Of a stretch of DNA of 64,000 nucleotides, positions 1-8,098 are shown in pieces (within the stretch, counting starts at the first letter, position 1; each line of letters starts with the position of its first letter). A program made the position numbers and the translations under genes. The stretch lies in the NCBI RefSeq assembly GCF_001750145.1, contig NZ_CP015732.1:3596001-3660000 (forward strand). The letters run 5' to 3'. The notes under the pieces were generated by a model. It was not told where the DNA came from. It made no database searches and saw only the letters and a list, made by a program, of their open reading frames with translations. Source of the DNA: Arthrobacter sp. U41. Lineage in GTDB: Bacteria; Actinomycetota; Actinomycetes; Actinomycetales; Micrococcaceae.

Positions 1-1052
1 GGGCTGGTAGCCGAGCACCGGGTGGCTGTTGCGTTTGATCTCCCGGCTGATGGTGCCCACCGATCGGCCCAAAGCCCTGCCAACCGCCTGCATGGAGGTT
101 CCTTGGGTGCGCAGGTCCGCAATTCTCTCCCGCTCAGGCAGGGACAGATAGCGGGCGTTGACGGGCTGCTCCAGGGCTTCCAAGACCACCGGAGCCGCCG
201 GCAGTGGTGGCAGCGCCGGCACCAGCTCCGGCGGGGCTTCCGGTGCCGTAACAGGGGCAGGTGGTTCGGCTAAAGCAGTAATCACTTCCTGTTTATACGG
301 TACTTCCGGGGCGTTGGAGCCAACGGCGCGGCTCTTGGCCGCACCCCGCTCGTTCTCCCACAGGTACCCGCTTTTGCGGCTCGCACCGGCGGTGGCAGCG
401 GCCTCCATCCGGCCGACGCCCGCTTCGCGCAACCGCAGGAATTCGGCGCGTTTCCCCACCCCTGGGTGGACGGACCCGATTCCGGCATGACGGGCCCACC
501 TGACGCCCGGGACCTCTCAAGACCAAGCTCCCGGGCGGCCACGCTGACACTGCCCACACGAGCGAGGACGGCGAAGAACTCGTCCTTCTGTTCCTGGGTG
601 GCAGACTGCTTTGCCACCGGATTTGTGCGGGGTTTGCGGGTGACGGCGCCAGCCTTGTAGGCCCAATGGAAGCAGGTTTGGACGTTGATGCCCACCGTCT
701 TGGCCGCGAGGCTCACGCTCCCCAACCGGTCCAGCAAGACAAAGAACCTGTCCTTCTCGGCCTGGGTGTATTTTTGGCCGGACTTCCTTCCCGAAGGTCC
801 CGCCCAGGCATCGCAAGTACTGAGGTTGAATCCCAATTCCCGGGCGGCCAGCGGAATGCTTCCCAGACGCTCCAAGGCCACGAAGAAATCCGCCCGCTCG
901 GACGCGTAATAGCTCCGATGAGCACGCTTCAGGGACGGTGCGGCGGACCGTCCAGATTTTTTCCTTAAGGGTGATTCTTCCTTCAAGGAAGAACTATTCA
1001 TCAATGATGTTTCCAAGGCGTTGCAACTCCCGGTTTTCAGGGGGTGTTGCAA
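1..1052 (-). pseudogene. IS30-family transposase, frameshifted and running off the window edge
   Basis: The minus strand encodes the N-terminal half of an IS30-type DDE transposase. The last part in the window (about 1-150) is the classic HTH_38 segment (ARYLSLPERERIADL, then GTISREIKRNSHPVLGYQ). The upstream part (about 510-960) has three tandem helix-turn-helix-like repeats, each beginning FF(V/A)xLxRxGS and containing AA(R/K)ELG or a variant. The two parts are in different frames: around 498-505 one base appears to be missing, after which the true frame reads WARHAGIGSVHPGVGKRAEFLRL. Without the shift the ORF ends falsely at 282. The start could be 1052 or the internal ATG at 1001. The C-terminal DDE domain lies outside the window. 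IS30 enzymes are not normally made by programmed frameshifting, so this copy is probably inactive or contains a sequencing indel. Confidence 0.75.
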
Positions 1053-1132
1053 CGACCGTTAGAACTCGCCTTTTCAAGGAAAATGGAGCTTGTCTAGAGC
1101 ACATTGACCACCGAAAAGAGGTCATCTCGTAG

Positions 1133-1310
1133 ATGCGAGTTTCCCGTAAGCGTGCCTCCGTGTCAGTTTCCTTTGACGAGCCGAATCTCGTGTCGGCTGC
1201 CGGGCTGCTGCCGGTGATGACCTTGGCCCGGGACGCCGGGCTACAGGAACCGGCCGATGAAGTGCTTGCGGTGCCGACGGACAAGGGCGCCAACGCCGTC
1301 CGTGGACTCA
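1133..1310 (+). pseudogene. IS1380-family transposase, N-terminal fragment
   Basis: The first ~58 codons match the conserved start of actinobacterial IS1380 transposases: RVSRKRASVSVSFDEPNLVS, then AGLLPVM, and the signature VPTDKGANA. Similarity ends abruptly near 1310 and the ORF continues into unrelated sequence to a stop at 1396. A full-length enzyme has roughly 450 residues, so only the N-terminus survives. It sits directly outside the IS30 element and beside other remnants, suggesting nested insertions and deletions. Confidence 0.7.
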
Positions 1311-1333
1311 GGGCCGCGCGACCCTTCCATTGG

Positions 1334-1370
1334 CGAAGCTCCGGTCAAATAGCGGTTGACCGGAGCTTCG
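1334..1370. repeat. perfect 15-bp inverted repeat (hairpin) at the end of the IS1380 fragment
   Basis: CGAAGCTCCGGTCAA (1334-1348) is followed by a 7-nt loop and its exact complement TTGACCGGAGCTTCG (1356-1370). No T-tract follows on either strand, so it is not a canonical intrinsic terminator. It lies where transposase similarity ends and a transporter remnant begins, so it may be a transposon-associated hairpin or the terminator of a deleted gene. Confidence 0.6.
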
Positions 1371-1375
1371 GTCCA

Positions 1376-1567
1376 TTATGCCTTGCTGAACCTTAGGGTT
1401 GGCTGGGAGTGCGGCAGCAGGACGAACTGCTCTGGCTCCGATGGCCCTCCCGGCGGTCCGGCAAAGATATCGGCGAAGGCCACCGCGACATTCGCAACCC
1501 CCATCAGCGCTATTCTCCAGGGAAGTGTCGAGCCAGCTTCCAGTGGAGTGCACTGGGCCCGCGGCAA
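1376..1567 (-). pseudogene. EamA/DMT transporter remnant
   Basis: A 63-codon minus-strand ORF contains WRIALMGVANVAVAFADIFAG, which resembles the helix-4 region of the intact EamA transporter at 5257-6186 (LIAVMGIVNVTLAFAAMFGG). After this the match decays, with LPHSQPTL perhaps equivalent to LANAQPLL. No other EamA segment is visible on either side. It is best read as a decayed piece of a second drug/metabolite exporter. The match is short, so the call is tentative. Confidence 0.35.
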
Positions 1568-1630
1568 CGTGAACTTTCAGGATACTAGGCGTTGGCGGCT
1601 GCCGAACGGCCGGCGCGCAGGTTGAAGGGC

Positions 1631-1851
1631 GTCATTGATGCAATGCTCTGGCCGACCTGAAGGCGCCGCGAAAGCAACGCCATGCCGCCCAACGAATTTT
1701 CGACCGTCTGGTTGATGAGCATCAGGCGGCGATCTCGTGTTCCGCGGTGCGGCAGTACGTCAAAGCCCGCGGCACCGGCTTCACCGGTGAGAGCCTCAGA
1801 CGACGCATGCCGAGCCAGATGGGCGAATGCTCATGCATTGCCCAACGGTAA
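1631..1851 (+). pseudogene. IS21-family IstA transposase remnant
   Basis: Reading plus-strand codons through 1655-1800 gives ADLKAPRKQRHAAQRIFDRL followed by VDEHQAAISCSAVRQYVKAR. This is the recognisable internal segment of IS21 IstA transposases (consensus APRKQRHTARRIFDRLVDEHG). Just upstream VIDAML occurs in another frame, implying a small indel. The frame runs to a TAA at 1849-1851 after similarity ends. No IstB ATP-binding partner is present. Confidence 0.6.
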
Positions 1852-1939
1852 AACGGGCTGAATGTGGTTGGGGCCTGCAGCAGGGACATACACGTGCACA
1901 CGTTGCGGATGCCCGGTGCCGGAACGGGCAGAGGTCGGG

Positions 1940-2386
1940 CTAGTGACCCGACGGGTGATCCGTTGTGTGGTCCACGCCCGGTACCGGCCCAGGATTTAGG
2001 TCGCCTCCGGTGCCACTGATCGCCGGGCCGATGACAAATGCGGACAGCGCGAACATTGCTGCGAAGATCAGCAGCCCGATGGCGGGCGCAACCCAGGTCC
2101 CAAAACGCCGGTATAGGCGCAGGAGCAGTGGGATTGAAGCGAGTAATCCCAGCGCGCCGAACAATGCGGTGCCGCCCGACCCTGCCACGAGTGCCGTGCC
2201 GGCGAGAATCCCGATGTGATGCAGGACATGAGGCAGGAGGCCGACCACGAAACCAATGACCGCGACGATAGAGTGCCAAAGGGCCTGCAACCGGCCACGC
2301 CATGTCCGTTGTTCCGTCGGATCGGCATGGATGCCGGAGGGCAAGACGCCAGGCTCATGCACACGATGGGAGTGATCATCGGTCAT
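1940..2386 (-). CDS. small multi-pass membrane protein, conserved, unknown function
   Basis: A 148-residue protein has a polar His-containing N-terminus (MTDDHSHRVHEPG) and about four hydrophobic helices in residues 35-125: IVAVIGFVVGLLPHVLHHIG, a glycine-rich GTALVAGSGGTALFGALGLL, and AIGLLIFAAMFALSAFVIG. The tail ends in a His/Asp-rich stretch (GVDHTTDHPSGH). AAGGA lies about 10 nt before the ATG. A relic of the same C-terminus lies at 45181-45300, also beside a uspA gene, so gene and neighbour were duplicated together. His-rich ends and the metal-island context suggest a metal-related role, but no characterised family was recognised. Confidence 0.8.
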   Translation of the reverse strand: MTDDHSHRVHEPGVLPSGIHADPTEQRTWRGRLQALWHSIVAVIGFVVGLLPHVLHHIGILAGTALVAGSGGTALFGALGLLASIPLLLRLYRRFGTWVAPAIGLLIFAAMFALSAFVIGPAISGTGGDLNPGPVPGVDHTTDHPSGH

Positions 2387-2598
2387 GATATCCAGTCCTT
2401 TCGTTTGTCCCCCGTGAGCTCGGAAGCCAGTCCAAGACTACTGCGTGGTAGGCTCCTGCGCTCCTATTAGACGCAGCACTCCCCTGGCAGAAGCACGGAA
2501 CCGGCGGTGGCTGCTTCCTTAGCCCCCCTCCCCGACCGTGGTACGGGTCGCCTCCCGGGTGCGCCCGGCCCACTGAGGTGACACGTCGACTGAAGACG

Positions 2599-3051
2599 TT
2601 ATCCAACTTCGAGGACTCTGGGCCTGGTTCTGACGACGAGCACGGCGCAGGCGGCATGGTGGACTACCTGCGTGGACACGGACCCGAGCAGCAGCCCGGT
2701 AAATCCTCCGTGGCCACGGGAACCAACGACCAGCAGGTCCGCGTCCTTGGAAGCATTTACAAGGACGGTTACCGTGGGCCCTTGGACGACGTCACCGATG
2801 ACGTTGACGCCTTCGGTGTCCACGGCCTTCAAGGCGTCGGTCTGCATTCTCCGGGCGGCCGGCTCGAAAATGACAGGATCCCAGATCATCGCTTCCATGC
2901 CGGCCGTCACGGGCGGGTACTCCCAGGCGGTCACGGCCCGCACCTGTCCGTGGCGGAGACGGGCTTCCGTGACGGCCCATTCGAGAGCCAACCGTGATTC
3001 CGCGGAGCCGTCCACCCCGACCGCGATTCTGAATCTGTCTTCGCCGCTCAT
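2599..3051 (-). CDS. universal stress protein, UspA family
   Basis: A single-domain Usp fold of about 150 residues. The N-terminal strand is RIAVGVDGSAESRLALEWAV, and the C-terminal ATP-binding loop is DLLVVGSRGHGGFTGLLLGS, with VVHHAACAVLVV closing the domain. The G-x2-G-x9-G-S/T pattern of ATP-binding Usps is present. The ORF extends upstream to 3093, but the ATG at 3051 (MSGEDRF) is preceded by GGAG and starts at the usual place. It sits 212 bp upstream of the small membrane protein gene and is paralogous to 45335-45787. Likely a stress or dormancy effector; its ligand and trigger cannot be read from sequence. Confidence 0.9.
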   Translation of the reverse strand: MSGEDRFRIAVGVDGSAESRLALEWAVTEARLRHGQVRAVTAWEYPPVTAGMEAMIWDPVIFEPAARRMQTDALKAVDTEGVNVIGDVVQGPTVTVLVNASKDADLLVVGSRGHGGFTGLLLGSVSTQVVHHAACAVLVVRTRPRVLEVG

Positions 3052-3492
3052 GATCTCCGCCGTCCGTTGAGGTCCTGCCTGGCTGGTTGCCATCAGTCTC
3101 CCATGCCGGGTTTCAGCGGCAAGGTACCTGATGAAGATTGCAATTAATGAAGATGCTACGCCGCCAACTGGCCTGCCGGTGACGGGTGGTGCCAGGGGGT
3201 TCCCAATCAGGGCAGCCGCGGTTCCCTACCACGGTCCGGAGCGAGACCCGCGGTTATCGGCGAATGCGTGCGGACACACCTGCGGCGCCCCGGCCGGTGT
3301 TGTCCGTGCCGGAAACGACGGCCGGAAGAAGGGTGTACCCGCCGGTGTTCATCGCCTCTGCATCACCATGCGGTTTTTTCATGACCCACCCTTCCGTGCA
3401 GCTGACGGCCAAAGTGTTCGGCCGTCCGGCCGACGGCGCCGGGGGCATTGGCCCGGAGCCGGAGCAGATGCGGCATAAGGAATATTGTCCAC
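3052..3492. other. intergenic region, no supported gene
   Basis: About 440 bases between uspA and the ubiB-like gene. Short ORFs occur on both strands, but none has a ribosome-binding site plus recognisable protein features. It should hold the uspA promoter (minus strand, near 3052-3150). No operator or terminator was recognised. Confidence 0.5.
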
Positions 3493-5157
3493 TCATTGGT
3501 GTGAACCACCGTTATGCCGTGACGTCCAGATCAGATAGGCGCCAAGCGCACCGCCTGCACCGAGCCCGGCCCTCATCAGCGGTTTCTCCCAGCTGCCCCA
3601 ACGGTCCCTGTCCCCCGCCGCAAGTGCTCCCACCCCTCCGATTAGAGCTGCCGAGATCATGCCTGCTACCAGGCGGTTGCCGATGCGTTCAATCCGCCCG
3701 ACCAGGGGTTCAAGCTCCGCGGCCCGTAAATGGACTTCCAAGCCTGTGTCGAGGCTATCCACGACCCGTCGGAGTAGGTCCGGCAGGTCCTCGGCCAGTT
3801 CCGCCGCGTCAGCACCGGCTGCGGCTATGCGCGCGGCCAACGCCTGCGGCGCAAAGCGGCGGAACATCAGCTTCCTGGCATAGGGCGCCAGCATCACGCC
3901 CAGATTAAAGCCGGGGTCCAGTTCAACTCCGATGCCTTCGGCCATGATCATCATTTTCAGGAGCTTCGCCAGTTCCTGAGGCATCTGCAGGTGGTAGGTG
4001 CGCATCAGCGCGACCGCTTGGGTGATCAGCGGCCCGATTTCGATCTGATTTAGTGGGCGGTCTTCGTAGAGGGCAATAAACAGGGTGACGTCCGCGCGCA
4101 GCCGGCTGCGGTCCACAGGCTGCCGGGTTACGGAAAGGTCCAGCAAAGCGGAGCCGACACGGCCCGGGTCGTTGCGGGCCAATGCAGTCAGTAGGACGCT
4201 GAGTTGGCTGCGGAGCTTGTCGTTCACCTCGCCGACCATGCCGAAGTCGATGAGACCTATGCGACCGTCCGGTTCGATGAACAGGTTGCCGGGATGCGGA
4301 TCGGCATGGAAGAACCCGTCTTCGAAGACCATTTTTAGGGCTGTGCCTGCGGACCGGACAGCCAGCGCAGCACGGTCGATCCCTGCACGGTCCAACCCGT
4401 CGAGATCATTGACTTTCATCCCCACGATCCGCTCCAGCGTCAGCACCCGGGACGTGGTCGTCTCCCAAAAGACGCGGGGAATGTGGACGCCGGGGTCGGA
4501 GGCGAAGTTCTCGGCGAATCGCTCCGCGTTCCGGCCTTCCTGAAGATAGTCGAGTTCTGCCCTCAGCGTCTGTGCAAACTCCGCGGCTATGCCGGGGAGA
4601 TTGTAGTCGGCCGCCGCATCCCACCGGTGGCTGATCTGGACCGCGAGGTTCTGCAGAATATCCAGGTCTGCCTCGATCGTGGGAATGACGTCGGGTCGCC
4701 GGACTTTTACAACGACGTGTGTTCCGTCGTGGAGAGTTGCTGCATGGGCCTGGCCGATGGAGGCACTCGCCAGGGGTTCGAGGGTGAAGTCCGCAAACAC
4801 GTCGTCCGTCTCGGACCCGAGTTCTTCGCGGATCAGCTGACGGATCGTTGCCCCTGGCACAGGTGGGGCAGCGTCCTGGAGTTTAGCCAACTCCGTCTGG
4901 TACCGGGGCGGCAAGAGGTCAGGGCGGGTGGAGAGGAGCTGGCCGAGCTTGATGAACGTCGGTCCCAGCTCTTCGAGGGCCAACCGCAGGTGGTCTGGAT
5001 TCGTGTAGGGCTCGGCTCTTCGTTCATGGCCCAGGAGTCCGTGGTGGAAGGGTACCCACCGCTCGAGTCCGGTGATACCCACGAGGAAGCCCAGCCCGTG
5101 CCGGGCCAGAATCTCGCTGATCTGCTGATAGCGGTGTACCCGTATGTTCGTTGTCAT
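3493..5157 (-). CDS. ABC1/UbiB-family atypical protein kinase (AarF-like)
   Basis: 554 residues with the full UbiB/ADCK layout. The KxGQ motif is in TFIKLGQLLSTRPDLLP (~residues 66-82), an Ala-rich nucleotide loop is in LASASIGQAHAA, and the catalytic lysine is in HVVVKVRRPD. The metal-binding segment is FFHADPHPGNLFI, the DFG-like motif is GLIDFGMVGE, and two hydrophobic helices lie at the C-terminus. The family regulates quinone/isoprenoid lipid metabolism at the membrane. Here it stands alone on the minus strand, 99 bp from the exporter gene. No strong ribosome-binding site precedes the ATG. Substrate unknown. Confidence 0.9.
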   Translation of the reverse strand: MTTNIRVHRYQQISEILARHGLGFLVGITGLERWVPFHHGLLGHERRAEPYTNPDHLRLALEELGPTFIKLGQLLSTRPDLLPPRYQTELAKLQDAAPPVPGATIRQLIREELGSETDDVFADFTLEPLASASIGQAHAATLHDGTHVVVKVRRPDVIPTIEADLDILQNLAVQISHRWDAAADYNLPGIAAEFAQTLRAELDYLQEGRNAERFAENFASDPGVHIPRVFWETTTSRVLTLERIVGMKVNDLDGLDRAGIDRAALAVRSAGTALKMVFEDGFFHADPHPGNLFIEPDGRIGLIDFGMVGEVNDKLRSQLSVLLTALARNDPGRVGSALLDLSVTRQPVDRSRLRADVTLFIALYEDRPLNQIEIGPLITQAVALMRTYHLQMPQELAKLLKMMIMAEGIGVELDPGFNLGVMLAPYARKLMFRRFAPQALAARIAAAGADAAELAEDLPDLLRRVVDSLDTGLEVHLRAAELEPLVGRIERIGNRLVAGMISAALIGGVGALAAGDRDRWGSWEKPLMRAGLGAGGALGAYLIWTSRHNGGSHQ

Positions 5158-5256
5158 TGCCGGTTCTGATTTCCGTGTGATGTGGGAGGCTTCAAAGCGG
5201 CACGGCGTGCCTGGCGTTCCTGCACGGCTCGCCGTTCCATGGAGCGTGGCCGCGGT

Positions 5257-6186
5257 CTACTGTCCACGGGAGGTTTCGGCCCTTTGCAGAGTCGGCTGTT
5301 TCAGCGGCAGCACAAGGACGAGCATCGACACCAGAACCAGGGCCATGCCGGCCAGGGTCCAACTGCTCTGCCGTTCCCCCAGGACGACCATGGATAGCAG
5401 GATGCCGAACACCGGGACCAGGAAGGTCCATGCCGTGACCGCGTCCAGGCGGCTGTGCCGGACTTCTGTGAACCAGCCGAGAAAGGCCGCAGCGGTTCCC
5501 ACGAGGGAAACATAGAGGAGAATGCCGATGAAGCGCAAGCCCCAGTTGATGGACGGCGCCCCCTCGGTAAGCCCGGCGATGACGGCAAGAATGGCGCCCC
5601 CAACCAGGAAATGCCAGGCAATCACCTGCAGGACATCGGCCTTTATCTGCCTCGAAATCAGAGTTCCGGCGGTGACCGCGAGAGCTGCGGTGATTGAGAG
5701 CCACGCACCGGTGCCGGTGCCGCTGGGCAGGGCGACTGCCAATAGCCCTGCGAAACCTGTCCCCATCGCCGCCAGCGTGCGGGCGGACACGCGCTCCTTG
5801 TATATCCACCAGGCCGGAAGCACTATGAGCAAGGGCTGTGCATTGGCCAGAACGGAGGCGGCTCCCGTCGATAGACCGGCCAGACCGCCGAACATGGCAG
5901 CGAACGCCAGTGTGACATTGACAATGCCCATCACTGCTATCAGAGCCCAGGTCCGGGCCCCGCGCGGCGTCGGTTCCCGCCGGAATCCCGCAACTGCGAG
6001 GAGCACCCCGCCGGCTATGAGTGCGCGCAACGCGGCGAACCACAGCAGCGGAGCATCCTTCAGACCGATGCTGATCGCCAGAAAGCACGAGCCCCAGGCA
6101 AAGGTTATCCACAGCATCCGCACCGGCCTGGGCCGACGCAGGTTTCCGAGCTGTCCGGCACTGACTACTGTCGGGGGCGTGCGCAC
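5257..6186 (-). CDS. EamA/DMT-superfamily drug/metabolite exporter
   Basis: About 309 residues forming ten hydrophobic helices in two EamA repeats: first half from MLWITFAWGSCFLAISIGL, second half from GAWLSITAALAVTAGTLISR. The reading frame extends to 6240, but a GTG at 6186 has AAGGAG at ideal spacing and is the better start. The family exports amino acids, nucleosides or other small metabolites. The decayed fragment at 1376-1567 resembles its helix-4 region. Substrate cannot be assigned. Confidence 0.85.
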   Translation of the reverse strand: MRTPPTVVSAGQLGNLRRPRPVRMLWITFAWGSCFLAISIGLKDAPLLWFAALRALIAGGVLLAVAGFRREPTPRGARTWALIAVMGIVNVTLAFAAMFGGLAGLSTGAASVLANAQPLLIVLPAWWIYKERVSARTLAAMGTGFAGLLAVALPSGTGTGAWLSITAALAVTAGTLISRQIKADVLQVIAWHFLVGGAILAVIAGLTEGAPSINWGLRFIGILLYVSLVGTAAAFLGWFTEVRHSRLDAVTAWTFLVPVFGILLSMVVLGERQSSWTLAGMALVLVSMLVLVLPLKQPTLQRAETSRGQ

Positions 6187-6488
6187 AGCAGCTCCTTCGA
6201 CGGCAGGATCCCGGAGAGGCCTTCGACAGACACAGCGCACGGCTGAGTGATTCTCCTGTTCATGAGGGAAGAGACACCCACCGGCGGATTCGGGCCTTCA
6301 GCGGCCGGCTCTGCCCCGTGCCGTGAGCGAGCGCGCCCTATGCTGACCAGCATATTGGCATCGCGGGCATCGCTGAAGGCTATGCCTTCCTGGTCCGGAG
6401 CCGCGATGACTGAGCCGGCGGCCTCCAAGACCGTTTTCCGGTAGTCGGGTGGCCTGCAACCCGGATACGTCAGGCGCTGTTGAACCAT
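6165..6488 (-). CDS. hypothetical protein, 107 residues
   Basis: The ATG at 6488 is preceded by a strong GGGAGG-type ribosome-binding site, and codon third positions are GC-rich as in neighbouring genes. The product (MVQQRLTYPGCRPPDYRK at the start) is soluble, has no membrane helix or recognised motif, and its end overlaps the start of the exporter gene by 22 bp. The frame stays open upstream to 6929, so this may be the tail of a decayed longer gene. Confidence 0.35.
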   Translation of the reverse strand: MVQQRLTYPGCRPPDYRKTVLEAAGSVIAAPDQEGIAFSDARDANMLVSIGRARSRHGAEPAAEGPNPPVGVSSLMNRRITQPCAVSVEGLSGILPSKELLCARPRQ

Positions 6489-6703
6489 CAGAAATCCTCC
6501 CTTAGGGGCCTGCCCCGACTGAGGGGAGGCCGGCGGAGCCGAAATTCCAGCTTCCAGCCGCCGGGTACGGTGGACAACTTGTGCACGCACGTGCAGACCG
6601 GGCGCCTCTGGCCAGGGGATCCGGGCAGTCGGATCGGCCGGGCAATTGCAGGGCACGCCGTCGTTCACGGGCTGAGCGTCCGGCAGCAATACACTGCCGG
6701 CCT

Positions 6704-6979
6704 TCATAACCTGTCCTGAACGGCACCGGCAGAAGGCCTCTGGGGCCGCTGGTCCGGCGCCCTGCGTGCCCGGTCCTGGAAGTTGAGAATACGCACAGTC
6801 AGGCTCAGCGAAACGGCCAGGACGGTTCCGCTGGCGGCGGTCCATAAGCCTGTGACGGGTGCAGGGGCCGCGGCGAGGGTGCCCGTCAGCGAACCTCCGG
6901 CCAGCACGGCAGCCGTGACGAGAATCCAAAACGACCGTCGTGCCCGCCGCTCCGGCGAATATGGGGGTGCCGTTCGCAT
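6704..6979 (-). CDS. small two-helix membrane protein
   Basis: 91 residues: a basic N-terminus (PERRARRSF), two hydrophobic helices (WILVTAAVLAGGSLTGTLAA and TGLWTAASGTVLAVSLSLTV) and an Arg/Gln-rich cytoplasmic tail. The ATG at 6979 lies 2 bp after the cytochrome b stop codon, so the two are almost certainly cotranscribed and translationally coupled. It is probably an accessory subunit of the cytochrome b unit; no family was recognised. Confidence 0.6.
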   Translation of the reverse strand: MRTAPPYSPERRARRSFWILVTAAVLAGGSLTGTLAAAPAPVTGLWTAASGTVLAVSLSLTVRILNFQDRARRAPDQRPQRPSAGAVQDRL

Positions 6980-6981
6980 AC

Positions 6982-8091
6982 TCACGCCCCCAGATGCTCT
7001 TTGACCGGAATGAAGAAAATCAGAACTGTGAGCGCCAGGATGCCCAGCACCAGCACAAGGCCAAGAGCGATCGAGACGGGGCGCCGTCGCCACAGCCGGT
7101 TCCGGCTTCGGTCCGCAAAGGGAACCGCGGCCAGGAGAATGAAAAACGCGACCTCGGCAAAAAGGATGGCGGGCAGACCAAACCAGTCTTCCAGTGTGTA
7201 GAGCCACCAGAAATTCCATGGGGGCCGGGTCACCTCGATGCCGGCGACCGGGGTCGAACCTACCGGGGGTGGAAGGAACACCGCCAGGATCCCAAGCGCA
7301 CCTGCCAGCATCAGGCCGAACGCGCCGATTCGGCGCAGGTGATGGGTGAAGGGTTCGGTTGGTTCCGCAGCCGAAGCCTGTTCCCCGGAGGCATCGGCCG
7401 GCAGCGACGGGTGGGGAGAGATTCTGTGGCGTTTTACCAGGAGCCCGTGCAGAGTCACGAGGACCAGAATGGTTCCTGGAAGGATCACCACATGCGCGCC
7501 GTAAACTCGCACGAGGATCGAAACTTGATCCGCGAACTCGGCAGAAAACCAGAACCCGGCCCCGCCGAGCAGATCCCCGACCTCCACATTGTGCCCCAGC
7601 GCCTCAAAGCCCTCCTGATCCCACTTCAGGACTGTTCCCGTGAACAGGGCGAGGGTGATTAGAGCGAACAGTGCCACTCCGATGAGCCAGTTGCCTTCGC
7701 GCGGGCGTTTGAATGAGCCGGTAACGAATACCCTGATCAGGTGCAGTGCCGCGGTGACATACATGGCTTGGGATGCCCAGAAGTGCACGCCCCGCAGAAC
7801 GCTTCCGCCCCAGACGTCGGTGACAATGCCGCGGACCGACTGGTTAGCCGTTTCCGGGGTGGGGCTGTAGAACTGGACCAGCAGAGCGCCGCTCACCACC
7901 AGGATTCCGAAGGCTACGGCCGTGACACCTCCCAGGCTCCAGGCCAGGGAGTTTGCGTGTTCCGGGACGGCGTACCCCAAGGCGCCGATGCCCAGCCGCT
8001 CATCGATCACATCCAGTAGGTGCCGGGCGCGACCGCGGCGCGGCGCCTGTGCCGGGGTTTGGCCGCCGATGGTCGTCGATTCATCATTCAT
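6982..8091 (-). CDS. cytochrome b (b6-like) integral membrane haem protein
   Basis: About 369 residues with the cytochrome b N-terminal domain. Haem ligands, numbered from MNDES, are H103/H117 in HFWASQAMYVTAALH (13 residues between) and H200/H215 in HVVILPGTILVLVTLH (14 between). The wider second spacing is typical of cytochrome b6 and low-GC bc complexes rather than mitochondrial-type cytochrome b. A later segment (PPWNFWWLYTLEDWFG) resembles the quinol-site region of subunit IV, followed by three more helices. The frame opens at 8127, but AAGGAG lies inside that extension and favours the ATG at 8091. No Rieske or cytochrome c1 gene is nearby, so its redox partners are unclear. Confidence 0.85.
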   Translation of the reverse strand: MNDESTTIGGQTPAQAPRRGRARHLLDVIDERLGIGALGYAVPEHANSLAWSLGGVTAVAFGILVVSGALLVQFYSPTPETANQSVRGIVTDVWGGSVLRGVHFWASQAMYVTAALHLIRVFVTGSFKRPREGNWLIGVALFALITLALFTGTVLKWDQEGFEALGHNVEVGDLLGGAGFWFSAEFADQVSILVRVYGAHVVILPGTILVLVTLHGLLVKRHRISPHPSLPADASGEQASAAEPTEPFTHHLRRIGAFGLMLAGALGILAVFLPPPVGSTPVAGIEVTRPPWNFWWLYTLEDWFGLPAILFAEVAFFILLAAVPFADRSRNRLWRRRPVSIALGLVLVLGILALTVLIFFIPVKEHLGA

Positions 8092-8098
8092 CTCAGAT

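Noticed and set aside
3186..3908. 240-codon plus-strand ORF between uspA and the ubiB-like gene
   Set aside because: Overlaps the end of the ubiB-like gene, Pro/Arg-rich, no ribosome-binding site or family features.
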